From NCBI RefSeq assembly GCF_001439685.1, contig NZ_JYLH01000010.1:62001-126000 (forward strand): DNA of 64,000 nucleotides. The letters are read 5' to 3'. Under the pieces are notes generated by a model, which was not told the origin of the DNA, searched no databases, and saw only the letters and a program-made list of their open reading frames with translations. The translations under genes and the position numbers were made by a program. Shown piece by piece: positions 25,952-35,808 of this stretch (position 1 is its first letter; the number at the start of each line of letters is the position of its first letter). This stretch comes from Pseudomonas libanensis (GTDB lineage: Bacteria; Pseudomonadota; Gammaproteobacteria; Pseudomonadales; Pseudomonadaceae).

Positions 25952-27043
25952 ATGGTCAGTGTCAGTCGTCGGTCACTTCTCGCCCTGGGAGCCGCCTTGC
26001 CCGTGCTGGGGCATCTGGATTGGGCGCTCGCCAGCCCGCCGCCGACGACCTCTGACAAGGTGCTGCTCAACTACAACGAAAGCCCTTACGGCCCCTCAGA
26101 CGCAGCTCGTGCGGCGATGCAGCGGGCGATTGCAATGTCCGGACGCTATCCTTACCCGCACATGTACGCACTGGCCGAGCTGTTTGCCCGGCAACAGGGG
26201 ATTGCTGAAGAAAACGTCGCGATATTTGCCGGCTCGATGGCCGCCCTGCGTTATGCGGTGCTGGCGTTCACAAGTCAAAACCAAGGCCTGGTGATGGCGA
26301 CACCGTCCTACGAAGTCCCGCGCCAGGCGGCCGAGTCAAACAAAGCGCCTGTGCATGAAGTGGACCTCGACACGCAGCATGCCCATGATGTGCAGGCCAT
26401 GCTCAAGGCCGACCCGCAAGCTGGCATGCTGTACCTGTGCAACCCCAACAACCCGACCGGCACCCTGACCCCGACTGAAGCTATCCGCCAAGCCCTGGTG
26501 AACAAACCCAAGGGCAGTGTGCTGGTGGTAGACGAAGCCTACATCGATTTCTGCGACGCCCCCAGCTGCGTGAGTTGGACCAACGACCACGATGACCTGC
26601 TGGTGCTGCGCACGTTCTCGAAAATCTATGGTATGGCCGGCGCACGCCTGGGCCTGGCAATCGGTCATCCGGCACTGTTGGAGCGGCTGGCCGTGTTCGG
26701 CGGCGACAACGTCCCGGCTGGCGCCAGCTTGTTGGGTGCGACTGCCAGCCTGGAACAAGCCCAACTGGTGGGCCAACGCAAAGCGCTCAATGCCAGGTTG
26801 CGCGATGAGACGATCACATGGCTCAAGGACCGGGGTTTTGCCTGCACGGCCTCCCAGAGCAATTGCTTCATGATTGACGTGAAGCAACCGGCAGAACAGG
26901 TGGTCGAGCGGCTGGCGGCCCAGAATGTACTGGTCGGGCGGGTGTGGCAGAACTGGCCGCAATGGGTGCGGGTGACGGTGGGTAACCAGCCGGAAATGGA
27001 ACGCTTTCGCCAGGTCTTCGCGGCGCAGATAGTCCGGGGCTAG
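25952..27043 (+). CDS. Tat-exported PLP-dependent aminotransferase (candidate PtaA)
   Basis: This 363-aa fold-type I aminotransferase resembles histidinol-phosphate aminotransferase. It carries CNPNNPTGT (about residue 152), VVDEAYIDF (about 190) and the PLP lysine in TFSKIYGMAGARLGLA (about 215-230). The N-terminus is a twin-arginine signal, VSRRSLLALGAALPVLG, with cleavage near ALA-SPP, so the enzyme should act in the periplasm. ATG at 25952 follows AAGGAG. A periplasmic Tat transaminase, PtaA, is known in P. fluorescens and modifies the pyoverdine fluorophore side chain. Equating this gene with ptaA is plausible but unproven, and no pyoverdine genes are nearby. Confidence 0.8.
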   Translation: MVSVSRRSLLALGAALPVLGHLDWALASPPPTTSDKVLLNYNESPYGPSDAARAAMQRAIAMSGRYPYPHMYALAELFARQQGIAEENVAIFAGSMAALRYAVLAFTSQNQGLVMATPSYEVPRQAAESNKAPVHEVDLDTQHAHDVQAMLKADPQAGMLYLCNPNNPTGTLTPTEAIRQALVNKPKGSVLVVDEAYIDFCDAPSCVSWTNDHDDLLVLRTFSKIYGMAGARLGLAIGHPALLERLAVFGGDNVPAGASLLGATASLEQAQLVGQRKALNARLRDETITWLKDRGFACTASQSNCFMIDVKQPAEQVVERLAAQNVLVGRVWQNWPQWVRVTVGNQPEMERFRQVFAAQIVRG

Positions 27044-27214
27044 GCACCAGGTCTGTTACACCAAGCCTGGACGGGCCTGCCGGGCCTGCTTCGTTTTCGC
27101 GCGGGTTGAATGATCAAGGACGACAGCTGTGCGACGAAATGCCCTCCCCGATAAAACCCGACCGATGCTGCCCGACGACCTGCGGCGCTTGCTCGATGTC
27201 TGCTGCACATCGTG

Positions 27215-27931
27215 TTACTGGGCGGCGATGGTATAGCCGTCAAAGGCGCTTTGCTGTTGCAGTGCGGTGACGATGCTCTTGCGCGTGACCGGCTGCTGCG
27301 CGCCGCTGTTGTCGATGAAGGTTTCACTCGCCAGCTCCGCCTCGCTGCCTTCACCCACAAAGGTAAAGCCCAGGAACTCCAGTGCTTCGCGGTCCACATT
27401 GAGCTTGGAGCGCGGCGTGCGCAGCGGCAGGGTGACGCTGATGCCATCCTTGCTGATCACAAACACTTCGGTGTCTTTCTTGGCGCGCGCGGCCTTGCCC
27501 TTGCCAGCGCTCGGGTTGCTGATGGCCTGGTGCGACTGGTTCAACACTTTGAGGGCCAGCCCGTACACCAGTTCCTGGAACTCTGGGTCGTCTTTGAAGC
27601 AGGACAGAATGCGGCTGATGGAGAACTGGCTGCTCAGGTTTTCCAGGGCGGCGTTATCGGCGGCTTCGGCGTCTTTCAACTGCTTGAGCTGGCCCATCAG
27701 GTCATAGGCTTTGTCATCGTCGAAGGCGTCGTGGGCCTGGCGGATGGCAACGCGCAACTCGCGGATCTGATCGCTCTCCTTGGAGGTGTGAAACGCGTCC
27801 AGCACCATCTCGCTGATGATCTTGGCCGCTGGCACATGTTGTGAAAGATTGATGGCGTTTTCGTATTCGGCTTTGGATTGCAAGGCGACTACGGATTCTT
27901 CGGCGGATTCTGCGGTGTAGGAATCGGACAT
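27215..27931 (-). CDS. Unrecognised 238-aa protein
   Basis: I do not recognise a family. The protein is soluble, acidic and helical in its N-terminal two thirds. It then has a lysine/alanine-rich linker (GKGKAARAKK, about residues 145-155) and a compact beta-rich end (EVFVISKDGISVTLPLRTPR). There is no signal peptide or membrane segment. The codon pattern matches its neighbours. It stands alone, with 170 bp to the PLP gene and 160 bp to the aminotransferase stop. Confidence 0.7.
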   Translation of the reverse strand: MSDSYTAESAEESVVALQSKAEYENAINLSQHVPAAKIISEMVLDAFHTSKESDQIRELRVAIRQAHDAFDDDKAYDLMGQLKQLKDAEAADNAALENLSSQFSISRILSCFKDDPEFQELVYGLALKVLNQSHQAISNPSAGKGKAARAKKDTEVFVISKDGISVTLPLRTPRSKLNVDREALEFLGFTFVGEGSEAELASETFIDNSGAQQPVTRKSIVTALQQQSAFDGYTIAAQ

Positions 27932-28093
27932 TAAAATTTCACTGCGTAGTAAGCGGGGGAGACAAAAACGTCGGGCATTTTCGGCGGGCAGAGGGATCAG
28001 GTCAAGGCAGGTTCGGGCGGGTGAATACTTTCAGTGCCGATAGCGGCGCATTAATGCCTGTACTACCATCCGGGCCCTGCCTTGGCATGCGTG

Positions 28094-29347
28094 CTATTCA
28101 TCCAGTCGTGCGAGACAGGCCTGGAGAATATCCAGGCCCTCCTCCAGCACCACCGGCTCAATGGTCAACGGTGCCAGCAAGCGCACGATGTGTCGCGCCT
28201 TGCCGCTGGGCATCAGCAGCAAGCCGGCCTCCCGCGCCAGGCCCAGCAATTGGGTCAGTTGCTTGGGCGCGGGCGTGCCGTCGGCATGGGCCAGCTCAAT
28301 GCCGCGCATGGCGCCGACACCGGTAAGGCGACCCAGGTAGGGTGACAGTTGTCGCGAGCGCCAGCTGTCATAGCGGCTGACAATCGCTGCTTCCTGTTGT
28401 GATCCCCACGCCTGCAGATGCTCATCGGTCATCACCTCAAGAGTGGCCAGCGCCGCCGCACAGGCGATGGGGTTGCCGGAGTACGTGCCCCCCAGGCCAC
28501 CTTTGGGCAAGTTGTCCATCAGCGCCTTGCGCCCGACCACTGCCCCCAGCGGCACGCCGCCGGCGATGCTCTTGCCGAGCAGCAACAGATCCGGTTCGAT
28601 GCCCAGGCGCGAGAAGGCAAAACGCTGGCCCGTGCGACCAAACCCTGACTGGATTTCATCGATGACCAGCAGGATGCCATGCTCGTCGCAGAACCGGCGC
28701 AAGGCCTGGGCGAACTCGATATCCAGGGCGAGGAAACCGCCTTCACCCTGCACCGGCTCGATAATGAAACAGCTTACATCGTTGACGTCGATTTCCACGC
28801 TGAACAGACGGTCCATGGCCTTCAGCGCTTCGGCACTGGTCACGCCGTTGTCTGCACTGGGGTAGGGCAGGTGGTACACCGGGCCGGGCAGTACGCCGAC
28901 TTTCTGCTTGTAGGGCGCCACCTTGCCATTGAGGTTGAGGGTCGCCAGTGTGCGGCCGTGGAAAGCGCCGTCAAAGGCGATCACCGCCGTGCGCCCGGTG
29001 GCGCCACGCACGATCTTCAAGGCGTTTTCCGCGGCCTCCGCGCCGCTGTTGGTGAGCATGCCGCTGACCGGGTAGCCCACCGGAATAAACGCAGTCAGGC
29101 GTTCCATCAGCTCTATGTAGGGTGTATGTGGTGCGGCGTTGAACGCGTAGTGAGTGAGCTTGGTCGCTTGCTCGCGAATCGCCGTAACCACAGCCGGGTG
29201 GCAATGGCCCAGGTTGAGTACGCCGATGCCGCCGACAAAATCGATATAGCGCTTGCCCACCGTATCCCAGACTTCGGCGTTTTTACCGTGGCAGAGGCTG
29301 ATGGGATGAACGATGGAAATGGATTGGCTGATGGTGGCGTGGCTCAT
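28094..29347 (-). CDS. Class III PLP aminotransferase (4-aminobutyrate aminotransferase-like)
   Basis: This 417-aa omega-transaminase has DEIQSGFGRTG (about residues 235-245), the PLP lysine in LLLLGKSIAGGVPLGA (about 262-277) and GGTYSGNPIACAAAL. It closely resembles GabT-type enzymes, which convert 4-aminobutyrate to succinate semialdehyde. The partner gabD is not in the window, so substrate assignment is tentative. ATG at 29347 (MSHATISQ) is preferred over a longer frame; the Shine-Dalgarno is weak. Confidence 0.82.
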   Translation of the reverse strand: MSHATISQSISIVHPISLCHGKNAEVWDTVGKRYIDFVGGIGVLNLGHCHPAVVTAIREQATKLTHYAFNAAPHTPYIELMERLTAFIPVGYPVSGMLTNSGAEAAENALKIVRGATGRTAVIAFDGAFHGRTLATLNLNGKVAPYKQKVGVLPGPVYHLPYPSADNGVTSAEALKAMDRLFSVEIDVNDVSCFIIEPVQGEGGFLALDIEFAQALRRFCDEHGILLVIDEIQSGFGRTGQRFAFSRLGIEPDLLLLGKSIAGGVPLGAVVGRKALMDNLPKGGLGGTYSGNPIACAAALATLEVMTDEHLQAWGSQQEAAIVSRYDSWRSRQLSPYLGRLTGVGAMRGIELAHADGTPAPKQLTQLLGLAREAGLLLMPSGKARHIVRLLAPLTIEPVVLEEGLDILQACLARLDE

Positions 29348-29461
29348 GAATACGGGACTCGGCAAGGGCGGGCGTGTTTTATCTAAGCCGTGCGCTGGGT
29401 CTTGCCGCAAACGAAATAAAGTCGCCGGGTCATTCCAAATCGGAAGGAGCGGTTGCCTGCA

Positions 29462-30475
29462 TTACTCCGAAACCCCATCCTTGCCCGCCGCCTTTGACCG
29501 ATACAGCGCTTGATCGGCCCGCGCCATCAGGGCGGCCGGTGACTCACCCATGCGCCGCTCTACCACACCCATGCTCAGGGTGACGTTGAAGCCGCCTACG
29601 GTGGGCGTTTGCTTGACTGTATGGCGAATCCTTTCGGCCAGTTCCTTCGCCATCTCCAGGGTGCTTTTGGGCAGTACGACCATAAATTCATCGCCACCCC
29701 ATCGGGCCAGCAAGTCGCTGGTGCGTATGCAGGTTTCCAGGCTTTCGACCACGCGTATCAGCGTCTGGTCGCCGACGCCGTGGCCGTGGCGGTCATTGAT
29801 CGGCTTGAAATCATCGATATCCATCGCCACCAGCGCCAGGGGCAGGCGGAAGCGTTCAGCGCGATCACACTCTTCCAGCAGGACTTTTTCCAGGCGATAA
29901 CGGTTGGCAATGCGTGTCAGCGCGTCCCGTTCGGCCAGGGAGCGGTTTTCGTTCAGCTGCAATTGCAGTTGTTGATTGACCCGCGACAGCTCCAGGGTAC
30001 GTTCGGCCACCAGTGCCTCAAGGGATTTGTTGCGCCTTTGCAACTGTTCGATGGAGCATTTGCGCGTATGAATATCGCGGTGTGCGCCCACCATGCGGGC
30101 CACGGAGTGGTCGGGGTTACGTGCAATGATGTAGCCGCAGTCCTCGATCCAGAGATAGGTGCCATCTTCTTTTCGGCAGCGGTATTCAGCCCGGTAATGG
30201 GGCGAGCGCTGGCTGATGTAGTCGTCAAACATCGCCATCACCTGGGGGTAATCCTCGGGGTGGATCACGTTCTCCCAGGTGAACACGCTGTTTTCCAGAG
30301 AGTGGCGGGAGTAGCCAAGCATTTCGTACCAGCCGGGGTTGCGGTAGACGAAGCCGGTATTGGCGTTCCAGTCCCAGACTCCGTCACTGACCAGTTCCAT
30401 GATGGCGTGCAAGAGGTCGGCGTTGAGGTCGGTTATTTCATTGCGTAGTGGTTCGTTGCCGGATGTATCGTCCAT
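29462..30475 (-). CDS. PAS-GGDEF diguanylate cyclase
   Basis: This 337-aa cytoplasmic sensor has one PAS/PAC domain (about residues 18-140; VWDWNANTGF...GAHRDIHTRK). A coiled-coil linker (about 140-178) leads to a GGDEF domain with intact RWGGDEFMVVLP (about 262). An RxxD inhibitory site (RTSD) lies five residues before GGDEF, so product inhibition is expected. There is no EAL domain, so it should make c-di-GMP. The gene is monocistronic. Confidence 0.9.
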   Translation of the reverse strand: MDDTSGNEPLRNEITDLNADLLHAIMELVSDGVWDWNANTGFVYRNPGWYEMLGYSRHSLENSVFTWENVIHPEDYPQVMAMFDDYISQRSPHYRAEYRCRKEDGTYLWIEDCGYIIARNPDHSVARMVGAHRDIHTRKCSIEQLQRRNKSLEALVAERTLELSRVNQQLQLQLNENRSLAERDALTRIANRYRLEKVLLEECDRAERFRLPLALVAMDIDDFKPINDRHGHGVGDQTLIRVVESLETCIRTSDLLARWGGDEFMVVLPKSTLEMAKELAERIRHTVKQTPTVGGFNVTLSMGVVERRMGESPAALMARADQALYRSKAAGKDGVSE

Positions 30476-30611
30476 CAGCGCGCTTCCCTGCGAGGGCTGG
30501 CTTAAGGCCAGTCATTGTTGTCGCCGATACCCCGTGGCTGGCGCTACTGTACATCGCAGCCTGCGCGCTTTGAATAGGGCGGGTGTGCTGCTTTTGGATA
30601 GTGGCAATAGG

Positions 30612-32513
30612 CTATTGTTCGGGGGCCGCCATTTTTGTCCGAGGCTTCCCATTGGCGTTGTGCTGATAAATTGCCTCTGGCTGGCCGTGCTCATTGAAAA
30701 ATACCTGGCCAATGCCCGCCGAATTCCACAAACGCTCCCCCGCCTCGGCATGCTCCGGAATGTGCGGTACCACCTGCATGGTGCGACGACGGGTAAACCA
30801 GTTGAGCGGTGAACGCGGGGAGTAGAGCCAGCGATTGAGGCGGTCGAACCATTCCAGCAAGCGTGGCGGGAACTCGTTTTTGATGCCGCTGCTGGTGATT
30901 TGCCAGATCCTCGGGCCACCGTTGCGATGGCGGATCAGCACCTGGTAGACGAATGAGTAATGCACGTCGCCGGAGAGGATCACGTAGTTACCCGGGGTGC
31001 GCGAGTGGCGGAAGATATTCAATATCACCTGGGCGGCACCGCGATGGGCCATCCAGTTTTCAGCGTCTACCAGCAAGGGAAAGCCGCACCAACTGAAGAT
31101 TTTTTGTACAGTCTCTATCAGCTTTACGCCAAAAATCGGCGCGGGCGAGACAATAATGGCCGACGGGTGGTCAAGCAGCTCCTGTTGCAGTTCGCTCAAG
31201 GCTTCCCAGTCCAGCAGGCCGGAGGGTTGCTTGAGGGTGAACTCGCTGCGCCAGCGTCGGGTGCGGGTGTCCAAAACCACCAGGGCGGGTGTGGTAGGCA
31301 ATACGTAGTGCCAGTGCTGGAATTTCAACAGCGCTTCCAGCAGGTCATCTTGCGCGATGGCGTCGAGATGATTGTCGCGTGCCTGCCCGGCCATGGCCTG
31401 GGTTTGGCTCAGCAGTTCGCCAAACACTTCGGGTTGGTTGCCCCAGCCTTGGCATAACAGGTACGCCAGCAACGCATTGCCGATGATGCGTTTGGAGAAG
31501 GGATGGCCGTAGGCGGTTTCTTCCCATTGGGCGCTGAGGTTCCAGTCGTCGGTAATGTCGTGATCGTCGAAGATCATCAGCGTCGACAGGTGGGCGAACA
31601 CTCGGGCGACTCCAGGTAGACCGCTGCGGAACAGGTCGATCTGCACCTGTTCGCGGGCATAACGCTGTTGTTCTTCGGGGCTCAGTTGCGGCGGTTGCGG
31701 CGTGACCAGCGTCCACGGCGTGGGTGACCAGGCCAGCAGATACATGGCGATCACTTCGGCAAAGGTCACCAGGTGGTTGTCCGCGGTGCTGCTGGTGAAG
31801 ATCGGTTTCTTTACGCCGCCGAAAAAGCGTTCGCGCAAGGTCTCGTTACTGTCCAGCGCAGGGAGCAAATCCGCCCGGTGGTAGTAACTGGCGCGATGGT
31901 CGTAAAGGGTGGCGCTGTCGGTCACCACGGCACCTTCCAGGTATTCGTCGAACAGTCCCAGGCGCACGATCAGCGCATGAATTGCCCGTAGCATGGGGCC
32001 TGCGACATCGTCGGCGTAGACCTGGTCGCCACTCATCATCAGCAGGGCCGGGCGTTCGGTCGGTGTGCGGGCATCCGCCAGTAGGCGATCGACGCACAAC
32101 AAGCCTTCGTCGGCACGGTGGTGGGGCTTACGGCAGGAGCCATGTACCAACTGGTGGATGCGACTGTGCAGCACGAAGTTCGGCGTCGTCGCATCGGCGT
32201 ACAGTAAATGTGATGCCCAGTCGGCGATGCCTACGCCGTCGATTAACAGGTCGTAGCCGATGACCACATCCTGGGGCAGGGCGTGACTCAGTGTTACGTC
32301 AATCAGGTGGATAAAGGCATGACGCCCAACGGGCACGACTTGGCAGCACGTCGTATCTAAAGGGATATCCAACCTCTCGCCGTGGGGTAACCACAGTTCC
32401 AAGGACAACGGCAGGACACGACTGCCCACCAACCAAATAACCAGGCGCTGCGGTTCCAGGCGCCTTAGCAGCGGACCTGCAATGACTGCGGGCAAAGTGT
32501 CGGGTTGAAGCAT
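30612..32513 (-). CDS. PhoD-like metallophosphatase family protein
   Basis: This 633-aa protein has metallophosphoesterase motifs in PhoD-like order: SGDQVYADD (about 163), IFDDHDITDDWN (about 305-316) and ILSGDVHYSF (about 515). It lacks the Tat signal of secreted PhoD phosphodiesterase/phosphatases and is probably cytoplasmic. The substrate is unknown. It is monocistronic. Confidence 0.82.
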   Translation of the reverse strand: MLQPDTLPAVIAGPLLRRLEPQRLVIWLVGSRVLPLSLELWLPHGERLDIPLDTTCCQVVPVGRHAFIHLIDVTLSHALPQDVVIGYDLLIDGVGIADWASHLLYADATTPNFVLHSRIHQLVHGSCRKPHHRADEGLLCVDRLLADARTPTERPALLMMSGDQVYADDVAGPMLRAIHALIVRLGLFDEYLEGAVVTDSATLYDHRASYYHRADLLPALDSNETLRERFFGGVKKPIFTSSTADNHLVTFAEVIAMYLLAWSPTPWTLVTPQPPQLSPEEQQRYAREQVQIDLFRSGLPGVARVFAHLSTLMIFDDHDITDDWNLSAQWEETAYGHPFSKRIIGNALLAYLLCQGWGNQPEVFGELLSQTQAMAGQARDNHLDAIAQDDLLEALLKFQHWHYVLPTTPALVVLDTRTRRWRSEFTLKQPSGLLDWEALSELQQELLDHPSAIIVSPAPIFGVKLIETVQKIFSWCGFPLLVDAENWMAHRGAAQVILNIFRHSRTPGNYVILSGDVHYSFVYQVLIRHRNGGPRIWQITSSGIKNEFPPRLLEWFDRLNRWLYSPRSPLNWFTRRRTMQVVPHIPEHAEAGERLWNSAGIGQVFFNEHGQPEAIYQHNANGKPRTKMAAPEQ

Positions 32514-32653
32514 TGAGGTGGTGGCTCACACAAGGTCTAGGACGTAAAAGGGTAGCGCAGGGGATGTCGGTGTTTTGTCAACAGAGTGCAGCACCGGCGC
32601 TGCACTCCTTGGTAGCGATCAGGCGTGCTACAGGCCTGGCGCGGTGGGTAGGA

Positions 32654-32842
32654 TCAAAGCAGCCGGCCCTGTCCGAGAGAGTCCATGGATGAGTGAGACG
32701 ATTTCCCCGTCGTCACGTGCTCTGATTGATTGCTTTCAGTTTTCGACGGGCTATCCGCAGGTTTTAGGGACGCTGGATGGTCCTGCTGGACCTCCGTGGA
32801 TTGGTTGATGTTATAGGTGTGGAACGGCTGACCGATAATCAT
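32654..32842 (-). CDS. Candidate 62-aa hydrophilic protein downstream of bphP
   Basis: A leftward frame starts with ATG 32842, preceded by AAAGGG seven bases upstream. It reads MIIGQPFHTYNINQ and continues as a Ser/Thr/Gln/His-rich, probably disordered peptide. It lies 127 bp downstream of bphP on the same strand. Support is limited to start context and composition. It may be spurious. Confidence 0.3.
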   Translation of the reverse strand: MIIGQPFHTYNINQSTEVQQDHPASLKPADSPSKTESNQSEHVTTGKSSHSSMDSLGQGRLL

Positions 32843-32968
32843 GATAAACCCTTTGCTCAATTGGAGGATCGTTCTCGCATCAATACTCCCTTTGAGTGCG
32901 CACTTATTCAGTGGCATGGGGCGGGTTCGTCGTTCCTGGCATTAGGTGTTCAGGTATTACGGCGCGTT

Positions 32969-35197
32969 TCAGGCGGGCTTAGGCACCGTAAACCTGAACT
33001 CACTGCCACGGCCCAACTCACTCTGGGCTTCAATCCGCCCGCCGTGGGCCTGGACGATGCCTTGGGTGATATACAGTCCCAACCCGCTACCGGTAGGGTT
33101 GTTCTCTGTCTGGGTCCAGTAGCGTTCAAACACATGAGGCAGTTGTTCAGGCGCAATGCCTTCACCGGAGTCGCGCACCGAGAACACGATCTCTTCGCCG
33201 TTGCTCATGGCGCTGATACCAATGTTGCCCAGGCGCGGCGTGAACTTGATCGCGTTGCCGATCAGGTTCGACAGCACCTGGAACAAGCGCTCCGGGTCGG
33301 CATTGATTTGCAGGCCTGGCTCGGCATTGAACGACAGGTCGATGCTTTTTTCCGTGGCCAGCGGCGCCAGTAGTGAGTACGCCTCTTCAAAGATCTGACT
33401 GACGTCCAACGCAACCGGCCTGACCATATAGCGCCCGGCCTCGATTTTCGAGGTATCGAGCAAATCCTCCAGCAGCACATTCATACGCCCGGCGGCCTGC
33501 TGCATGGTGTCGATGGCCGAGGAAATCCGCCGTGAGGTGTGTGGGCCCTCGGAACTGAAAGCTTTTTGCATCATGCCGCAGAGCATCGAGATGACGGTCA
33601 TCGGGTTACGCAGGTCGTGGGACACCACCGCGACCAATTCATCACGGGCGCGCACCGCTTGCCGTTCGCGCAGCACTTGGCGAGCCAGGTCGTTTTCCAA
33701 GGCCGAGCGGCGCAGGTCGTTGGCGGCAAATAGATCGCCATGGCTCCACTTGGTGGAGATGCCGGCCATTTCCACCATCCAGATTTCAAACGACGTGCGT
33801 GGGCGAAGGCGCAGGCCGGCGTCGGAAGTTTCCAGGTTCAACGGCTTTTTCGGATCGCCACTCCAGTTGATGTTCTCTTTCATCTCGGGGCGGAACCACA
33901 GCACACCGTTATCCACTGGCTTGGGCAGGCTCATGGCGAGTACACCGCTGGCGACGGTTTGGTACTCGGCGGCAGGCGGGTACGCCGAGGCCAGGTGATG
34001 GCTGGAAAACACCGGCTCGTCGCTCTTTTGCAACCATTTGTGCAACGCGCGGATCTGCGCCGGCTCCGGGCAGTTGCCGTAACGGTGCAGTTGTTTGTCT
34101 TCGATGATCGCCACACCGCCGGACAGGGTCAGGTCCATCAGTTTTTTGCCGTGGTGGGCCAGGCTGTCGAACACATTGCCTTCGTGGGATTTCATGGCCT
34201 GATCGAGCAGCGCCAGGGTTTCGATTTTCTCTTCGCGCTGACGACTCAGCTCCAAGGCTTCCATGGCACTGATCTGCAACGACAGTATTTGGCCTATGGT
34301 CTGGCAGGTCATACGCAGGTCGTTGGGCACCAGCAGCGGTTCGCGGTTGCCGCAGCTGATCAGCCCCCAGAGTTTGTCGCCCTTCATCAGCGAGATGCTC
34401 ATGGACGACAGCACACCCATGTTCTGCATGTACTGGCAGTGAATCGGCGAGACACTGCGCAGGGTGGCAAAGCTCAGGTCCAGGGGCTGGCCAGTGTCCG
34501 GGCGCAACTTGGGCAGCAGCGGCACCGGTTCGTAGGACGCATTCGGGATGATGCGTAGCCAGTTGGTGCGATACAACTCGCGGGCTTGTTCGGGGATGTC
34601 GGACGCGGGGAAGAACAGCCCATTGAACAACTCCATGGACGGTGCCGACGCTTCGGCAATCACCTGGCCATGGCCTTCTTCTTCGAAGCGATAGATCAGC
34701 ACCCGGTCGTAGCCGGTCATGGCCTGGATTTCATTCACGCTGATGGCATACAGCGCCTGCAGGGTCTTGGCCGATTGCAGGCGTTGCAGCATCTTGCCCA
34801 GGTCACTGGTGCGGCCATTGCGCGCCTGTGGCTTGAAATTCTCAAGCCGTGGTTCGAACTCCAGTACCAACACATCCTGATGGCGATGCAGCAGGCCCTC
34901 GAATGGCGCACCGTTGAAGGTGACGTGCAGGGGCGGAGCATCGAAAAACGTATTGTTGACAGCCATGGTTTGCACTGCGCGGGCATGCTCGCCGCCAATC
35001 AGGGTGTGCAACGGCTGATTCAACAGGGTTTCAGGCGCGTGGCCGAATAAGGTGCCGACGTTGGCACTCACCTGAATGATTTCCAGGCCGGGCTCCGACA
35101 AGGTCAGCAGCACGCCGTGGGGCTGAATCGCCCCCGGAAAGCGGATGGGCTCGTCAGCACAGTTGGCAAGCAGCTCTTCAAAATCTTCGGGTTTCAT
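32969..35197 (-). CDS. bphP: Bacteriophytochrome histidine kinase
   Basis: This 742-aa red/far-red photoreceptor has the order PAS-GAF-PHY-HisKA-HATPase_c. The biliverdin-binding cysteine is near the N-terminus in LANCADEPIRFPGAIQPHG (Cys13). GAF motifs are DRVLIYRFEEEGHG and FPASDIPEQARELY, and the PHY tongue has WFRPE and RPRTSFEIW. The phospho-acceptor is in SHDLRNPMTVIS and the ATP site in DSGEGI and GSGLGLYI. No receiver domain is fused. ATG overlaps the bphO stop (ATGA), so the two are translationally coupled. Confidence 0.95.
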   Translation of the reverse strand: MKPEDFEELLANCADEPIRFPGAIQPHGVLLTLSEPGLEIIQVSANVGTLFGHAPETLLNQPLHTLIGGEHARAVQTMAVNNTFFDAPPLHVTFNGAPFEGLLHRHQDVLVLEFEPRLENFKPQARNGRTSDLGKMLQRLQSAKTLQALYAISVNEIQAMTGYDRVLIYRFEEEGHGQVIAEASAPSMELFNGLFFPASDIPEQARELYRTNWLRIIPNASYEPVPLLPKLRPDTGQPLDLSFATLRSVSPIHCQYMQNMGVLSSMSISLMKGDKLWGLISCGNREPLLVPNDLRMTCQTIGQILSLQISAMEALELSRQREEKIETLALLDQAMKSHEGNVFDSLAHHGKKLMDLTLSGGVAIIEDKQLHRYGNCPEPAQIRALHKWLQKSDEPVFSSHHLASAYPPAAEYQTVASGVLAMSLPKPVDNGVLWFRPEMKENINWSGDPKKPLNLETSDAGLRLRPRTSFEIWMVEMAGISTKWSHGDLFAANDLRRSALENDLARQVLRERQAVRARDELVAVVSHDLRNPMTVISMLCGMMQKAFSSEGPHTSRRISSAIDTMQQAAGRMNVLLEDLLDTSKIEAGRYMVRPVALDVSQIFEEAYSLLAPLATEKSIDLSFNAEPGLQINADPERLFQVLSNLIGNAIKFTPRLGNIGISAMSNGEEIVFSVRDSGEGIAPEQLPHVFERYWTQTENNPTGSGLGLYITQGIVQAHGGRIEAQSELGRGSEFRFTVPKPA

Positions 35198-35808
35198 AGC
35201 AGTACCTTCTGGCTGTCGAGCCATTGCTCAAAGCCGCTGAATGTCGAACGGGCCGCGTTCACCGCGTGCTGTTTGGCGAGTGCATCCAACGGCAAACGGC
35301 CCAGGTAATCGAGAAAGTCTTTCCAGCGTCGACCGGTCTCGACGCCGTATACATTGAGAAACGCGCCGCCGTTGTCGGCACCCACGTCCAGGCGCAGGGC
35401 CATCTCCCGGCGCAGCACCTGGCCGCCGAGGGTCGCGCCTTCCAGCACATAGAGGGCGCCCAGGCAGGCCGCCGCGGTGTCGAAGTCGGGGAGGTGGGTG
35501 CAGCGGGGCAGGGCGTTGATCTCCTGGTCATCCAGGCCAAGGGCGTGCAGATCACAGACCAGTGTCGGGGTTTTCGCACGCAATACGCAGTCGAAGCCAT
35601 CAGGGATCAAGCCACTGTCGTACAGCGCCGATTCTATTGGTCTGTAAAACCCGTAATACGCTTCAAGCAAACGTCGGTACCAATCGGCATCCAGGTTCGC
35701 AGAGAAAAACGGCAGGCGCTTTTCCAGTGCTACGTGCAGCAAGCCCGTGCCTGTGCGCAAGGCTTCCAGCAATGAGGGCGCACCAATGTCATGGACCTGT
35801 GAATGCAT
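35194..35808 (-). CDS. bphO: Biliverdin-producing heme oxygenase
   Basis: This 204-aa protein belongs to the bacterial heme oxygenase family and cleaves heme to biliverdin. The probable proximal histidine is in TGLLHVALEKRLPFF (about residue 25). The distal helix has YVLEGATLGGQVLRRE (about 120-135). It overlaps bphP, for which it supplies the chromophore. Confidence 0.93.
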   Translation of the reverse strand: MHSQVHDIGAPSLLEALRTGTGLLHVALEKRLPFFSANLDADWYRRLLEAYYGFYRPIESALYDSGLIPDGFDCVLRAKTPTLVCDLHALGLDDQEINALPRCTHLPDFDTAAACLGALYVLEGATLGGQVLRREMALRLDVGADNGGAFLNVYGVETGRRWKDFLDYLGRLPLDALAKQHAVNAARSTFSGFEQWLDSQKVLL

